Part shown: piece by piece, positions 34,481-43,627 of the stretch
How positions within the stretch are numbered: the stretch's first letter is position 1
Layout of the letters: the number at the start of each line of letters is the position of its first letter
Source: Bacteroidia bacterium
GTDB lineage: Bacteria > Bacteroidota > Bacteroidia > Chitinophagales > Chitinophagaceae
DNA length: 64,000 nucleotides
NCBI GenBank assembly: GCA_030426665.1
Contig: JAUHYD010000002.1
Coordinates: forward strand, 248,001-312,000
Direction: 5' to 3'
Made by a program: the position numbers and the translations under genes
The notes under the pieces: generated by a model
The model's input: only the letters and a program-made list of their open reading frames with translations
Database searches by the model: none
What the model was told of the DNA's origin: nothing

Positions 34481-36826
34481 TTAAAATTTGAAATTGTACG
34501 TGATGGCAGGGATAATAGGAAGAATATACACCTGGTAAGCAGCTACTTTGATGCCCGTGTTAACTGAGCCTGAGTTGTCTACGTACAGAAAGTAGGGGTT
34601 CTTTCGGTTGTATACATTGTATACAGAGAACGCCCAACTCCCTTGCCAGCGACGTGGCTTTTTGTGCTGTGGTGTATATGTAGCCGAAATGTCTAGCCGA
34701 TGGTAGGACGGAAGGCGGTAAGCATTTACCTTACTAAAAAGTTGCACCAGCTGCCCATCTATAAAATAATAGGCGGTAGGTAATGTAATTGCGTTCCCTG
34801 ATCCGAATACAAAGACGCTTGACAAAGTCCATTTATTATTGAACTTATACGAGCCCACCGCAGAGATATCATGCCGGCGGTCATACTTGAGCGGGAACTT
34901 CTGGCCATCATTCAGTTTCTCGAAAGTCTGATAGGTCCAGGAAAGCGTGTAGCCCAGCCAGCCTGTAAATTTTCCTTTAGTCTTATTTACAAAAAACTCA
35001 GCACCATATGCCTCTCCTTTACCAAATACATAGTCCAGTTCCGGGTCGCGTAGTGTATTGGGAGTATAGCCTTCGCGGTACTGCAGCTGGTTTTTCATGT
35101 CTTTGTAATAGACTTCTACAGATGTCTCTAAATTGTTGTCGAGGAAATTTCTGAAATACCCGACTGAATACTGATGTGCTTTTTGCGGGCGGATAAGTGC
35201 GGTGCTGGGTGCCCATACATCGGTTGGCAGGGTTGAGCCGTTATTTGTAACAAGGTGAATGTACTGGTAAGTCTGAGAAAAGCTTGATTTGATAGAGGAT
35301 TTGTCATTGAGCGCAAAACGTAAGTTTAGCCGCGGTTCCCATCCACCGTAGGTCTTTACTATTTCTCCTTTGGAATATGTGGTGCTGTCGGTGGTGTTGC
35401 CGGCGGCATCTTGTGTTAGTTTGGTATATGGTCCAATCTGCCCGAACCAGGAATAGCGCATGCCAACATTTACCTTCAGCCAGTCATTGGCATCAAAATC
35501 GTCAAGTATATACAGACCGGCTTCGTGTGCGTATTTGGTAAAAGCATTGTTGGGCTCAAGCTTTATCGTGTCTACCTGCCCGGATACCTGATTAGGTATA
35601 AAAGTATGATAGGTATAAGCGCCTCCTGCTTTTATATGGTGATTGCTTTTGGTGTAATAGTCGAAATCTGTTTTTGCATTGTAATCCTTGATGCCCGATG
35701 CCAGTCTTACGGCAAAGGTGCTTTGATTAAAATTTGATGCAAAATCATAATCGTTGTAAACTAATGTTGTGTTTACAAATAGTTGATCATTAAATAGATG
35801 ATTCCACCTTAGCGTTGCCGTATTATTACCCCAGGGGATATCTGCTTTGAAGCTACCTCTTGAGTTTTGGAATTTGAATTTATCGACCCCTTTATAGCCA
35901 CTCAGGTAGAGCCGGTCGTTTTTTGTGATGTTATAGTTTGCCTTCAGGTTGGCATCATAAAAGTAGTAGCCGGTATTTTCCAATCGCTTTGAAAACGGAC
36001 GAGCCAGGACATCTATATAGGTACGTCGTGCTGATACCATAAAGGAGCCTTTGTCCTTGACTATCGGACCTTCTAATGTAAACCGGGAAGCGATTAGTCC
36101 TATGCCGCCTTGCGCATGTAGCTCCTTCATATTGCCCTCTTTCATAGATACGTCTACCACAGAAGAAAGTCGACCTCCGTAATTGGCCGGAGCACCGCCT
36201 TTTATGAGCGTTACATCTTTAATAGCGTCGCCATTAAAGACTGAAAAGAAACCAAAAAGATGTCCGGTATTATACACCACGGCATCGTCTAATAATACAA
36301 GATTCTGGTCGGGACCACCACCACGCACATAGAAACCGGAGTTGCCCTCGCCCGCACTCTGCACACCGGGTAGCAGTTGCAGCGTCTTCAGGATGTCTAC
36401 TTCACCAAAAAGTACCGGGAGGTTTTTGATGCGGCTTATAGATAAGTTTACCGTACCCATCTCTGCATTTTTTACGTTGGCGTCTTTACGGCCGGCGGTC
36501 ACACTTACTTCCTTCATAAGCGCACCCTTTTGTAGCTCCGCTGTATAGGACAGGTTGCTGGAGAGGTCCATTTCTAATGCCATGGGGCTGTAACCAATAT
36601 ATGAATAGATGACGGTGTACTTGCCCGGAGGCACAGATACAGAATAGAACCCGTAGGTATTGGTTTGCGCTCCCTGGTTTACCTCTTTGACATATACTGT
36701 GCCGGCAATCAGCGATTCTCCGGTAGCAGCATCGCGCATATAGCCACTCAGCGATACTCTTTGTGCCATTACCGAAAGCGGAAGAAAGACCAGAGACAGT
36801 AAAAAGGTAAGTAGGGTTGCGCGCAT
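34481..36826 (-). CDS. TonB-dependent outer membrane receptor
   Basis: A 781-residue receptor. The signal peptide (MRATLLTFLLSLVFLPLSVMA/Q, quoted in part: MRATLLTFLLSLV) is followed by a carboxypeptidase-regulatory-like domain (about 22-100: VSLSGYMRDAATGESL, YGFYSVSVPPGKYTV). The plug domain has LKTLQLLPGVQSAGEGNSGF and VRGGGPDQNLVLLDDA. A 22-strand barrel runs to the end, which is YNFKF. Uptake substrate is unknown; no SusD partner is adjacent, so it is not a canonical SusCD pair. I chose the start at 36826 because it begins the signal peptide; the open frame continues 50 codons upstream without protein-like sequence. It converges on the DUF4838 gene with no base between the stop codons. 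Confidence 0.92.
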   Translation of the reverse strand: MRATLLTFLLSLVFLPLSVMAQRVSLSGYMRDAATGESLIAGTVYVKEVNQGAQTNTYGFYSVSVPPGKYTVIYSYIGYSPMALEMDLSSNLSYTAELQKGALMKEVSVTAGRKDANVKNAEMGTVNLSISRIKNLPVLFGEVDILKTLQLLPGVQSAGEGNSGFYVRGGGPDQNLVLLDDAVVYNTGHLFGFFSVFNGDAIKDVTLIKGGAPANYGGRLSSVVDVSMKEGNMKELHAQGGIGLIASRFTLEGPIVKDKGSFMVSARRTYIDVLARPFSKRLENTGYYFYDANLKANYNITKNDRLYLSGYKGVDKFKFQNSRGSFKADIPWGNNTATLRWNHLFNDQLFVNTTLVYNDYDFASNFNQSTFAVRLASGIKDYNAKTDFDYYTKSNHHIKAGGAYTYHTFIPNQVSGQVDTIKLEPNNAFTKYAHEAGLYILDDFDANDWLKVNVGMRYSWFGQIGPYTKLTQDAAGNTTDSTTYSKGEIVKTYGGWEPRLNLRFALNDKSSIKSSFSQTYQYIHLVTNNGSTLPTDVWAPSTALIRPQKAHQYSVGYFRNFLDNNLETSVEVYYKDMKNQLQYREGYTPNTLRDPELDYVFGKGEAYGAEFFVNKTKGKFTGWLGYTLSWTYQTFEKLNDGQKFPLKYDRRHDISAVGSYKFNNKWTLSSVFVFGSGNAITLPTAYYFIDGQLVQLFSKVNAYRLPSYHRLDISATYTPQHKKPRRWQGSWAFSVYNVYNRKNPYFLYVDNSGSVNTGIKVAAYQVYILPIIPAITYNFKF

Positions 36827-37009
36827 TTTTGCCTCAATTTGATTGCAAAAATAGGGTATTACTGTCACTATAAGAGGTGCCCCGCACCAGCATGGGATAT
36901 TGCCAAACATCTTCCTCGATTTTTTTGTTGGCGGCAACGTCGCGAGCAGCATTACGCGCCAGATTATCACTGTCAATCTGGTTTTTGATAGTGATTTTTA
37001 TATCAATTT

Positions 37010-37040
37010 AAAAAACAACGGAAGCAATCTGCTTCCGTTG
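37010..37040 (-). terminator. Terminator of the Ig-like T9SS cargo gene
   Basis: CAACGGAAGC (37016-37025) and GCTTCCGTTG (37031-37040) form a perfect ten-base-pair stem with a five-base loop. A run of A on the plus strand just before it reads as T on the minus strand. Confidence 0.9.
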
Positions 37041-37067
37041 CGCAAAGGGTATATTTTAAATATACTT

Positions 37068-40000
37068 TTACCATTTCACAAACTTCCGAACGGTGCTGCC
37101 ATGTGTACCTTTCAGTGTCAGATAGTATATGCCAGGCGATAATTTGTTTACGCTGATTCTTGTTTGTTTGTCTGTAACACTTTGTTGCATCAGTTGCTGA
37201 CCAATGGTATTAGTAATAGAGAATGATGAATATGAATTCTCATCAGTTTCTATGGTTAACTCATCGGTAGCCGGATTAGGGTAGAGGCGAATATTGTTAT
37301 TTCGTATCACATTCGTGTTGCCGACTATTACGGGGCAGCCTTTCAGGTTTTGGACGGTATTGGTCATAACTACGTCGTTGTAGTCGAAGTAGATGCCCAC
37401 GCGACTGAATATAGATGCGCCATCCGGCATGTCGGGTTTCCGCTTTATGGTGTAGATAAATGCACCGTCATTTAACCCTTGCCATGAGCTGTCCAACAAC
37501 TTGATGTTTGGGAAGTCGAATTTGACAATGTTGTAGCCACCTTCAGTGTAGGGGTATATATTCATAACCTCTGCCGATGACATTACTAATTCCATAGTAC
37601 TTGGGTCCAGGTATTCAGATAGGGTATCTAATACATATACATTATGCGCGGTGTCATTTCCCAGATTCTCGAAATGAACTGTAAACTGAAATATGGTATT
37701 TGTATCAAAGCATCCGGGAGGGGTTACTTCTATTATATTGGGGTCATACGGAGCACGTACTGTATCTATCCTGATGATGTGGTTGTTGGTTGTGTCAACG
37801 TCTGTGCCGGATGTAGGTATTACTACTATTTCTTCCACAACAGTATCTCCGAGGCTTAAGGGTGTCGAACTGTTTGCCCTCACATGAAAGGGAATGTCTA
37901 TCAACGCCCCTTCAGCAGATAGACTCGGAAAGTCCCATGTATACGAAGGCGTTGTGCCGGCTGTTGGCATGATACGCCAAACAGGCGAGGCCGAGTATTT
38001 AAAACTGTATCTAAAACTCAAGTGTCCGTCAACAGGGCTACAATAGTTATTCCTCAGGTAAATATGCCCTTTTTGTTTGTGTGTGTCCGTCATGGATACA
38101 GTTGCAAATACCGCAAGGTCAGACAGGGTGCTTGCGCTACAGTTAATTCCGAATTTCTGTATAGGATAAACATCAGTTGAAGTTGTTAACGTTACATTTA
38201 GTATACCAGTGGTAGGGCAGGAAGCAATCCTGCTATCAGATAACACCCTGAAACTGTAAACCGTGCCTGCACCACCTAGCGCCCGATAATAAATACCACT
38301 TGTTACAGAATAAGTATCTATGGGCGTTCCATTCGAATCAACCTGTATATGAACCGGTATTGAATTGTATGGTTCACCTGAGTCGTGTATGCAATCGTTA
38401 TTGAAGTCCAGGTATAATTTGATGGGTATTGACTTACAATATAGATGCTCGTAGGAGTTCAGAACAGTGTCTTGTGGAACATTGTTATGGTATAGTATAT
38501 GCATTATTGTGTATGTACCCGGAGTAGTATAGTTGTGATATTTATCGGCATAGGCAAATGTTCCGGATGAGCTAAGTGTTGCCGAGTCTGTATTGCCATC
38601 TCCGAAATAAGTTTTAACAGACAATAGTGAGGATACGCCATTGACTTGCAAATAATAGCGGGCTAAGTTGCAGGTGGTATCAGCACTGTGACCTATGCTG
38701 TCAGTAACTATTGAATAATCATAACCCACATATACTGGTGTTGTGGTTGCAGTCGCACCAGTGGCAGTGCAGCGAATAAGACACTTGTAATAGTATGCCC
38801 CGCCAGGTGAATGAGTGTATGACAAGGATGTTGCGCCCGGTATGTTGCTCCATCCGTATGTTCCGGTAAAAGATCGTTGCCACTGATACGTAACTCCCGT
38901 CATGGCAGTAGTTCCCGTTACATCCAGTGTGAGGCTGCACGAACTGCAAAATGTTGTGCTGGCTGTAGCAATTGTGCCCGATGGAAGTCCTATTATACTG
39001 CAACCACACAGGCTTGCGGTATCAATTCTTCTGGCATTGGTGTATAAAGTTACTCCGGTAGCGGTACATGTAGTTTTGAGCCGGAAGAAGGTACGGGTGG
39101 ACAATCCGGTAAAAGTATATGGAACGGATGTTGCACCTGATATGTCGGTCCAAGTTGTGCTGTCCGGGGATGATTCCCATTGTAGTGAAACACCCGATGA
39201 CACCGTATAGGTGGTGTCGTTAATAACAACCGGAATGGTTGGACAGGCCGTACCATAATTGCTGAAAATGGCTCCGGCAGTATGGAGGCAAGGACAAATA
39301 GTCGTATAAATAACCTTAACGCCGTGAGCGTCAGAAGAAAGTCCTGAGTGCGTACACGTAACCCTGCACCGGTAATAGGTGGTTGTAGTGAGGCCGGAGA
39401 ACGAGTAGTTAGAGAGGGTAGCACCGGATATATCGGTCCATGAAGTGCTGTCGGGTGAAGATTGCCATTGGTAAGAAAGGCCCGTTACCAAGGGGATGCC
39501 GGTTACTGTTAGCGCAACTGGTGTAGACGTACATGCCGAGTCTGTATTGCTGAGGGATACGCCAACCGCCGGTGTCCCGGAGCACGGAGGGGCAAACAGA
39601 CTGTCATACCCGCCAATTCCGTTAAAAATGTAAGCATAAGTTAGTGTTGTGCTGTCCCCGGCGCCAAGTGTGCCAACATTAAACACGAGAGCTATGAATG
39701 CATCGCGAACATAAGCAACACCCAATGGTCCGGGAGATGCCCATAGAGTAGGAAGGCTATAGGCGGTAATGGATATACCTGCAGAGCCCAAGACGGCTCT
39801 TGCCCTTGCGTCTTTTGCGCCAAGCCCGATAGGTGCAGAAAGAGGTGCACTACTAACTGCGTTTACAAAGGCCCTGTCTGCAGTGTCTCCCTGATAGACG
39901 ATGGTGTTAATGGTAGACGATCCTCCACTCCAGTAAGAAGCGGGGTCCGGGTCACAATCCCTCGCATAATAGATTCCCGATATAGCAGTAGAGCCTGTGT

Positions 40001-40523
40001 TCTTTAGTTTTACGGTCATTACTACTGCCGAGCCATTGGTGTCAACGGCCGTCTCCATGTCTATGGTAAGCTGTCCGCCAAGGTCTGACCCGTTCCAGTA
40101 CGCCTTGGCAACGCCGCCTGTGTTGCTATACCCCGTGATGCTTCCAGTAAGCGTTCCTGAGAGTGTTCCGTCCGTCCGGCCTTGTGAGAAGCTTGTTGCT
40201 GTCTGTATGGACCACGACTCTTCGGGAAAGCCGGGTAACGTATAGTCTCCCATAAGCGGTGGTGACCCTACCGTCCAGCCATCGCGCCCGATATCATATA
40301 CCTCGGCAAGCGAGGAAGATGGAGCGCCTCCCACGGTTACTCCGTGATAGCCTGATGGTGTTGGCGATGCGCCGAACGCGCCCGCTGTATTGATGCCGAT
40401 TTCCAGATATCTGCCCTGCAAAAATGCGTTTGCTCCTGATATCTGACCAAGTAAGTGACCACTGATGCCTGTTAACGCTAGAAGCGTAATAATCGTGACC
40501 TTTTTAATTGAGTATATATTCAT
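37068..40523 (-). CDS. Large multidomain T9SS cargo protein with Ig-like repeats
   Basis: A 1151-residue secreted protein. Residues 1-26 form a signal peptide ending at LLGQ. The N-terminal ~300 residues form a beta-rich domain of unknown function. Three Ig-like repeats of about 85-95 residues follow, each marked by YQWQSSPDSTSW-type cores, a DISGAT turn, and TTYYRCRVTCT. A PKD-like or SdrD-B-like region is next (YLDFNNDCIHDSGE), then the repeat-flanking domain found in T9SS proteins with DPNIIEVTPPGCFDTN and FQFTVHFENLGNDTA. The last ~75 residues are a type A sorting domain (RLYPNPATDELTIET, LSPGIYYLTL). It is probably a surface adhesin or matrix protein; no catalytic motif is seen. It stands alone with its own terminator. 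Confidence 0.9.
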   Translation of the reverse strand: MNIYSIKKVTIITLLALTGISGHLLGQISGANAFLQGRYLEIGINTAGAFGASPTPSGYHGVTVGGAPSSSLAEVYDIGRDGWTVGSPPLMGDYTLPGFPEESWSIQTATSFSQGRTDGTLSGTLTGSITGYSNTGGVAKAYWNGSDLGGQLTIDMETAVDTNGSAVVMTVKLKNTGSTAISGIYYARDCDPDPASYWSGGSSTINTIVYQGDTADRAFVNAVSSAPLSAPIGLGAKDARARAVLGSAGISITAYSLPTLWASPGPLGVAYVRDAFIALVFNVGTLGAGDSTTLTYAYIFNGIGGYDSLFAPPCSGTPAVGVSLSNTDSACTSTPVALTVTGIPLVTGLSYQWQSSPDSTSWTDISGATLSNYSFSGLTTTTYYRCRVTCTHSGLSSDAHGVKVIYTTICPCLHTAGAIFSNYGTACPTIPVVINDTTYTVSSGVSLQWESSPDSTTWTDISGATSVPYTFTGLSTRTFFRLKTTCTATGVTLYTNARRIDTASLCGCSIIGLPSGTIATASTTFCSSCSLTLDVTGTTAMTGVTYQWQRSFTGTYGWSNIPGATSLSYTHSPGGAYYYKCLIRCTATGATATTTPVYVGYDYSIVTDSIGHSADTTCNLARYYLQVNGVSSLLSVKTYFGDGNTDSATLSSSGTFAYADKYHNYTTPGTYTIMHILYHNNVPQDTVLNSYEHLYCKSIPIKLYLDFNNDCIHDSGEPYNSIPVHIQVDSNGTPIDTYSVTSGIYYRALGGAGTVYSFRVLSDSRIASCPTTGILNVTLTTSTDVYPIQKFGINCSASTLSDLAVFATVSMTDTHKQKGHIYLRNNYCSPVDGHLSFRYSFKYSASPVWRIMPTAGTTPSYTWDFPSLSAEGALIDIPFHVRANSSTPLSLGDTVVEEIVVIPTSGTDVDTTNNHIIRIDTVRAPYDPNIIEVTPPGCFDTNTIFQFTVHFENLGNDTAHNVYVLDTLSEYLDPSTMELVMSSAEVMNIYPYTEGGYNIVKFDFPNIKLLDSSWQGLNDGAFIYTIKRKPDMPDGASIFSRVGIYFDYNDVVMTNTVQNLKGCPVIVGNTNVIRNNNIRLYPNPATDELTIETDENSYSSFSITNTIGQQLMQQSVTDKQTRISVNKLSPGIYYLTLKGTHGSTVRKFVKW

Positions 40524-40833
40524 AAGGTAAATATATTTTTCTAATTTTAATTAATATTGCAACTTACACAATGTATGTCACCTAAAAAAAACAGGTATTT
40601 ACATCTGGTCTTTTGGTTTCAGTTTATTGCATTTTCCAATTCCAAAATCATTTGGTCGCTACAGTTCTAAACTAAATTTATTCCGAACGCACACGGGGAA
40701 TTAATTATTTAGCTGCATCAACTGTAACGACGTATATTTCCGCTGGCATATCTTACTTCAGTTAATCAGACAGGCAATATTACTAATAGGTTGGTAGTTC
40801 GTATATTTAATTTGGAGTTATAATATAAAAAAT
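40524..40833. other. Intergenic region between divergent genes
   Basis: About 310 AT-rich bases between the Ig-like cargo gene (minus) and the symporter gene (plus). It must hold promoters for both. I see no reading frame, repeat or RNA in it, and no unambiguous -33/-7 pair. Confidence 0.5.
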
Positions 40834-42138
40834 ATGAAGATTGACATTATTCCGCTTAACAAGCTATCTGTACACTTAGACAGGCTTACTGAAGGTAGAC
40901 TGTGGCTAAAAGTCATCATAGGGTTGGTATTGGGTGCCGGTCTTGGAATTTTGCTAAATCCATCTACAGGGCTGGTGACAGAGGGTTTCAGCGTATGGAT
41001 AAGTAGCTGGCTGGATTTGCCCGGCAAAGTTTTCATGAGGTTGGTACAGATGATAATGATACCGCTCATATTTGCCTCTATCGTATCCGGCATTGTTAGC
41101 AATACGTCAGAAAATCTGAAATCCTTTGGCTTGCGATTACTGTTGTACTTTGTTTTTACTACAGCGGTTGCAATCATTATCGGGTTATTAGTGACGGTTG
41201 TCTTGAAGCCCGGGAAGTATATATATGCGCTTGGTGGATTTTCAGATTCGGGTGGCAAAAAGATAGTTGCTACGGATAAATCGGCAATAATTGACAATAT
41301 TCCGGATGCAATATCCAATTTGATACCCGATAACCCTTTGCAGTCAGTCCTTTCCGGAGAAATGCTCGGCGTAGTCATATTTACAATTATAATAGGAGTA
41401 GCCATCACACAACTTAAAAAGGATGCTGCTCGTCCTATCATTCGTTTTACAGAGTCTATTCAGAAGGTTTGCATGATTGTGGTTTCGTGGGCTATGTTGT
41501 TGGTGCCATATGCGGTGTTCGGGCTGATGGCGGCACTATTATCCAGAATTGGGGTAAGTGTGTTTTTAGGGTTAGGATACTACATGGGTGTAGTGTTAGG
41601 AGGTCTGGTATTATTGATGCTGTTTTATTTATTATTAGTGGCGGTAGTAGGTCGGCAAAGCCCGATGGCATTTTTAAGAGGGATACGTGAACCGCAGTTG
41701 CTCGCCTTTTCTACCGCCAGCTCTGCGGCTGTAATGCCGGTATCTATGAAGGCTGCAGATGATGAGCTGGGCGTGTCTTCGAATGTGAGTGACTTTGTAA
41801 TTCCTGTGGGTGCTTCTATAAATATGGATGGTACCGCACTGTTTCAGTGCGTGACTACTATTTTCATGGCGCAGGCATATGGGGTAGACTTGTCTACGAT
41901 AAACCTGATTCTGATTACGACTACTGTTGTTGCTGCTTCAATAGGTACTCCGGCTATACCGGGTGGTGGTGTAATTATACTGGCATCGGTACTACAGGGC
42001 GCCGGTATTCCTGTAGATGGGTTGGTAGTAATCATTGGTATAGACCGCATATTGGGTATGTTTCGGACGGCAGTGAACGTAACAGGCGACTTGACAGCTT
42101 GTGTGATTTTTAACCGTTTTTATGGAACAAGCAAATAG
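40834..42138 (+). CDS. Dicarboxylate/amino acid:cation symporter (DAACS family)
   Basis: A 434-residue polytopic transporter related to GltP and DctA, which import glutamate, aspartate or C4-dicarboxylates with H+ or Na+. Key blocks are the serine-rich hairpin STASSAAVMPVS, the GASINMDGTALF stretch of TM7 (with the NMDGT-type cation-binding motif), and the second hairpin IGTPAIPGGGVIIL. The loop after TM3 is unusually long with YIYALGGFSDSGGKKIVATD. Length is typical. The gene is isolated between two minus-strand genes. The substrate cannot be assigned from the sequence. Confidence 0.93.
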   Translation: MKIDIIPLNKLSVHLDRLTEGRLWLKVIIGLVLGAGLGILLNPSTGLVTEGFSVWISSWLDLPGKVFMRLVQMIMIPLIFASIVSGIVSNTSENLKSFGLRLLLYFVFTTAVAIIIGLLVTVVLKPGKYIYALGGFSDSGGKKIVATDKSAIIDNIPDAISNLIPDNPLQSVLSGEMLGVVIFTIIIGVAITQLKKDAARPIIRFTESIQKVCMIVVSWAMLLVPYAVFGLMAALLSRIGVSVFLGLGYYMGVVLGGLVLLMLFYLLLVAVVGRQSPMAFLRGIREPQLLAFSTASSAAVMPVSMKAADDELGVSSNVSDFVIPVGASINMDGTALFQCVTTIFMAQAYGVDLSTINLILITTTVVAASIGTPAIPGGGVIILASVLQGAGIPVDGLVVIIGIDRILGMFRTAVNVTGDLTACVIFNRFYGTSK

Positions 42139-42225
42139 GGGAGGCCTTTTGGCTCATTTGTACACAGCTTAGAAAGTATGGTTATTCTATTATTGCTTCT
42201 ATAGTAGCCTTTAGACGCTACTTGT

Positions 42226-43060
42226 TTACTTCTTTATCATTTTCTCAACCCATTTATCATTAACCCTTAAGGTGTACACGCCACATGGCAGGGCAGAGAC
42301 ATTTACCTCTGCTTGCTTGTTACCATCATATTGCGCTGATATTACCATCTGCCCCAGCATATTACTAATAGAAAGGGACTGAATGTTTTCATTTGCAGAG
42401 ACGATAAAGCTATTTGTTCCCGGGTTGGGGTAGACAGAAACAGCAGACTTCCTGCTTATTCGCATGGTATAGATAGGGGGCGGAACGAGTGTGTCTTCAG
42501 TAATATATATAGCAGAGAACCCTACGCCGATGCCTGTTCCCGGCAATAGCGACCATTTTTTCGGACAATGAATCTTCAATAGGAATACCTATAGAAGACG
42601 AAACAACATCACCATATCCACCATTAAGTGACATATCTACAATGCAATATACCAAGCGAGAGTCAACCGAGTCAATAGGGTCTGTTGTTTCCAAGGAGAA
42701 AACATAATATTGGGTAGTACTACCAATCACAGGCATTATAACTGCACCTTGAGTCGTACTCCGGGTATAGAATGGCACAATATCAGCTCCTGATGGCATT
42801 ACTGTATGTGTTCGGTCGTATACGTTTTTTCCATTTGTATAAAATAGTAAGTTGCCCGCAGTATCGCATACCGATGCAGACCCCTCTATGGCCTCATATA
42901 ATGGGTACGCAGAAGTGTCGGGTACCGGACTCCCAGACCCGAAGTTTACACTCGCTTTCATCCCAAATGTCCATACATAATTTTGTGGTGTGTTATATTG
43001 GGCTGTGCATTCGCTATAAACGAACGAAACAAACAAGAAAAGAAGTAGCGATGTTTTCAT
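42226..43060 (-). pseudogene. Remnant of a T9SS cargo gene, internally deleted and out of frame
   Basis: Two overlapping minus-strand frames are pieces of one gene. The upstream piece (43060 to 42497) codes for a signal peptide ending at CTAQ and then YVWTFGMKASVNFGSG and GSASVCDTAGNLLFYTNGK, the start of a large T9SS protein family whose members usually run to several hundred residues. It reads sensibly to about residue 174 (near 42539) and then stops after an unrelated tail. The downstream piece, in another frame, ends in a type A sorting domain (VSVYPNPGTNSFIVSA, LPCGVYTLRV, stop at 42226). The middle of the protein is missing, so an internal deletion with a frame change near 42540 is likely. 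Neither piece alone would be a functional cargo. Confidence 0.75.
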
Positions 43061-43071
43061 TTTTGTAGGTA

Positions 43072-43599
43072 TTATTTTGCCTTGTCGGATAACTGCGATC
43101 TATATTTAATTGTAACCTCAGCTATGTATTTGTAAGCATCTCTTATCGTTTTAAACTTATAGTCATGGTGATGGTTAACAAAGAATACGCTCTTAATATG
43201 ATTATTCCTGACTATTTCCAAAAGCATCTTATCGCCATATGCAGATAAATAGAAGGTAGTTTCTTTTATATTACTCACAAGGCTGTCATAAAGGTTTGGT
43301 GGTATGTTTGCCAAATTTATACAATATTCGATGCCTAACAATTTGTACTTTTCAATGCCGTCAATAGTAAATTTTATACTTTTGACAGGTTTGGGCTCTC
43401 CCATATAACCTTCAATAAATAACTGATTCCTTTCGTCATCAAACATAATGCCCGAAATAGGCCACAATAGGCTTTTGTCCAAAACTTTCTCACTCCCTAC
43501 TCCTTCTACGTATCTTTCTGGTAACCACGTTACAGGATTGCTATGTAGGTCGGAGTTGAATAAAAGAATAAGAGCAAACACAAACACACTATGTTTCAT
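43072..43599 (-). CDS. Small exported protein, possible immunity factor for the Tae4-like toxin
   Basis: A 175-residue protein that I do not recognise by family. Residues 1-21 form a signal peptide (MKHSVFVFALILLFNSDLHS). The mature part of about 155 residues is mixed alpha/beta with a notable His-rich stretch VNHHHDY. It begins 28 bases after the stop of the Rhs/Tae4 gene on the same strand. Tae4-class amidases act on peptidoglycan in the periplasm and are neutralised by small periplasmic immunity proteins encoded immediately downstream (Tai4 in Salmonella and Enterobacter), so position, size and export all fit. The sequence itself does not obviously match Tai4, so the call rests on context. 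Confidence 0.6.
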   Translation of the reverse strand: MKHSVFVFALILLFNSDLHSNPVTWLPERYVEGVGSEKVLDKSLLWPISGIMFDDERNQLFIEGYMGEPKPVKSIKFTIDGIEKYKLLGIEYCINLANIPPNLYDSLVSNIKETTFYLSAYGDKMLLEIVRNNHIKSVFFVNHHHDYKFKTIRDAYKYIAEVTIKYRSQLSDKAK

Positions 43600-43627
43600 A
43601 TATTCGTTTTGTTGATAATTTTACTAG

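Noticed and set aside
36827-36976. A 50-codon upstream extension of the TonB-dependent receptor
   Set aside because: The signal peptide begins at 36826; the extension is not protein-like and would bury the signal.
40818-41441. A 207-codon minus-strand frame opposite the symporter gene
   Set aside because: It is antisense to a clear DAACS transporter; the Ser/Pro/Ile-rich translation is what reverse reading of membrane helices gives.
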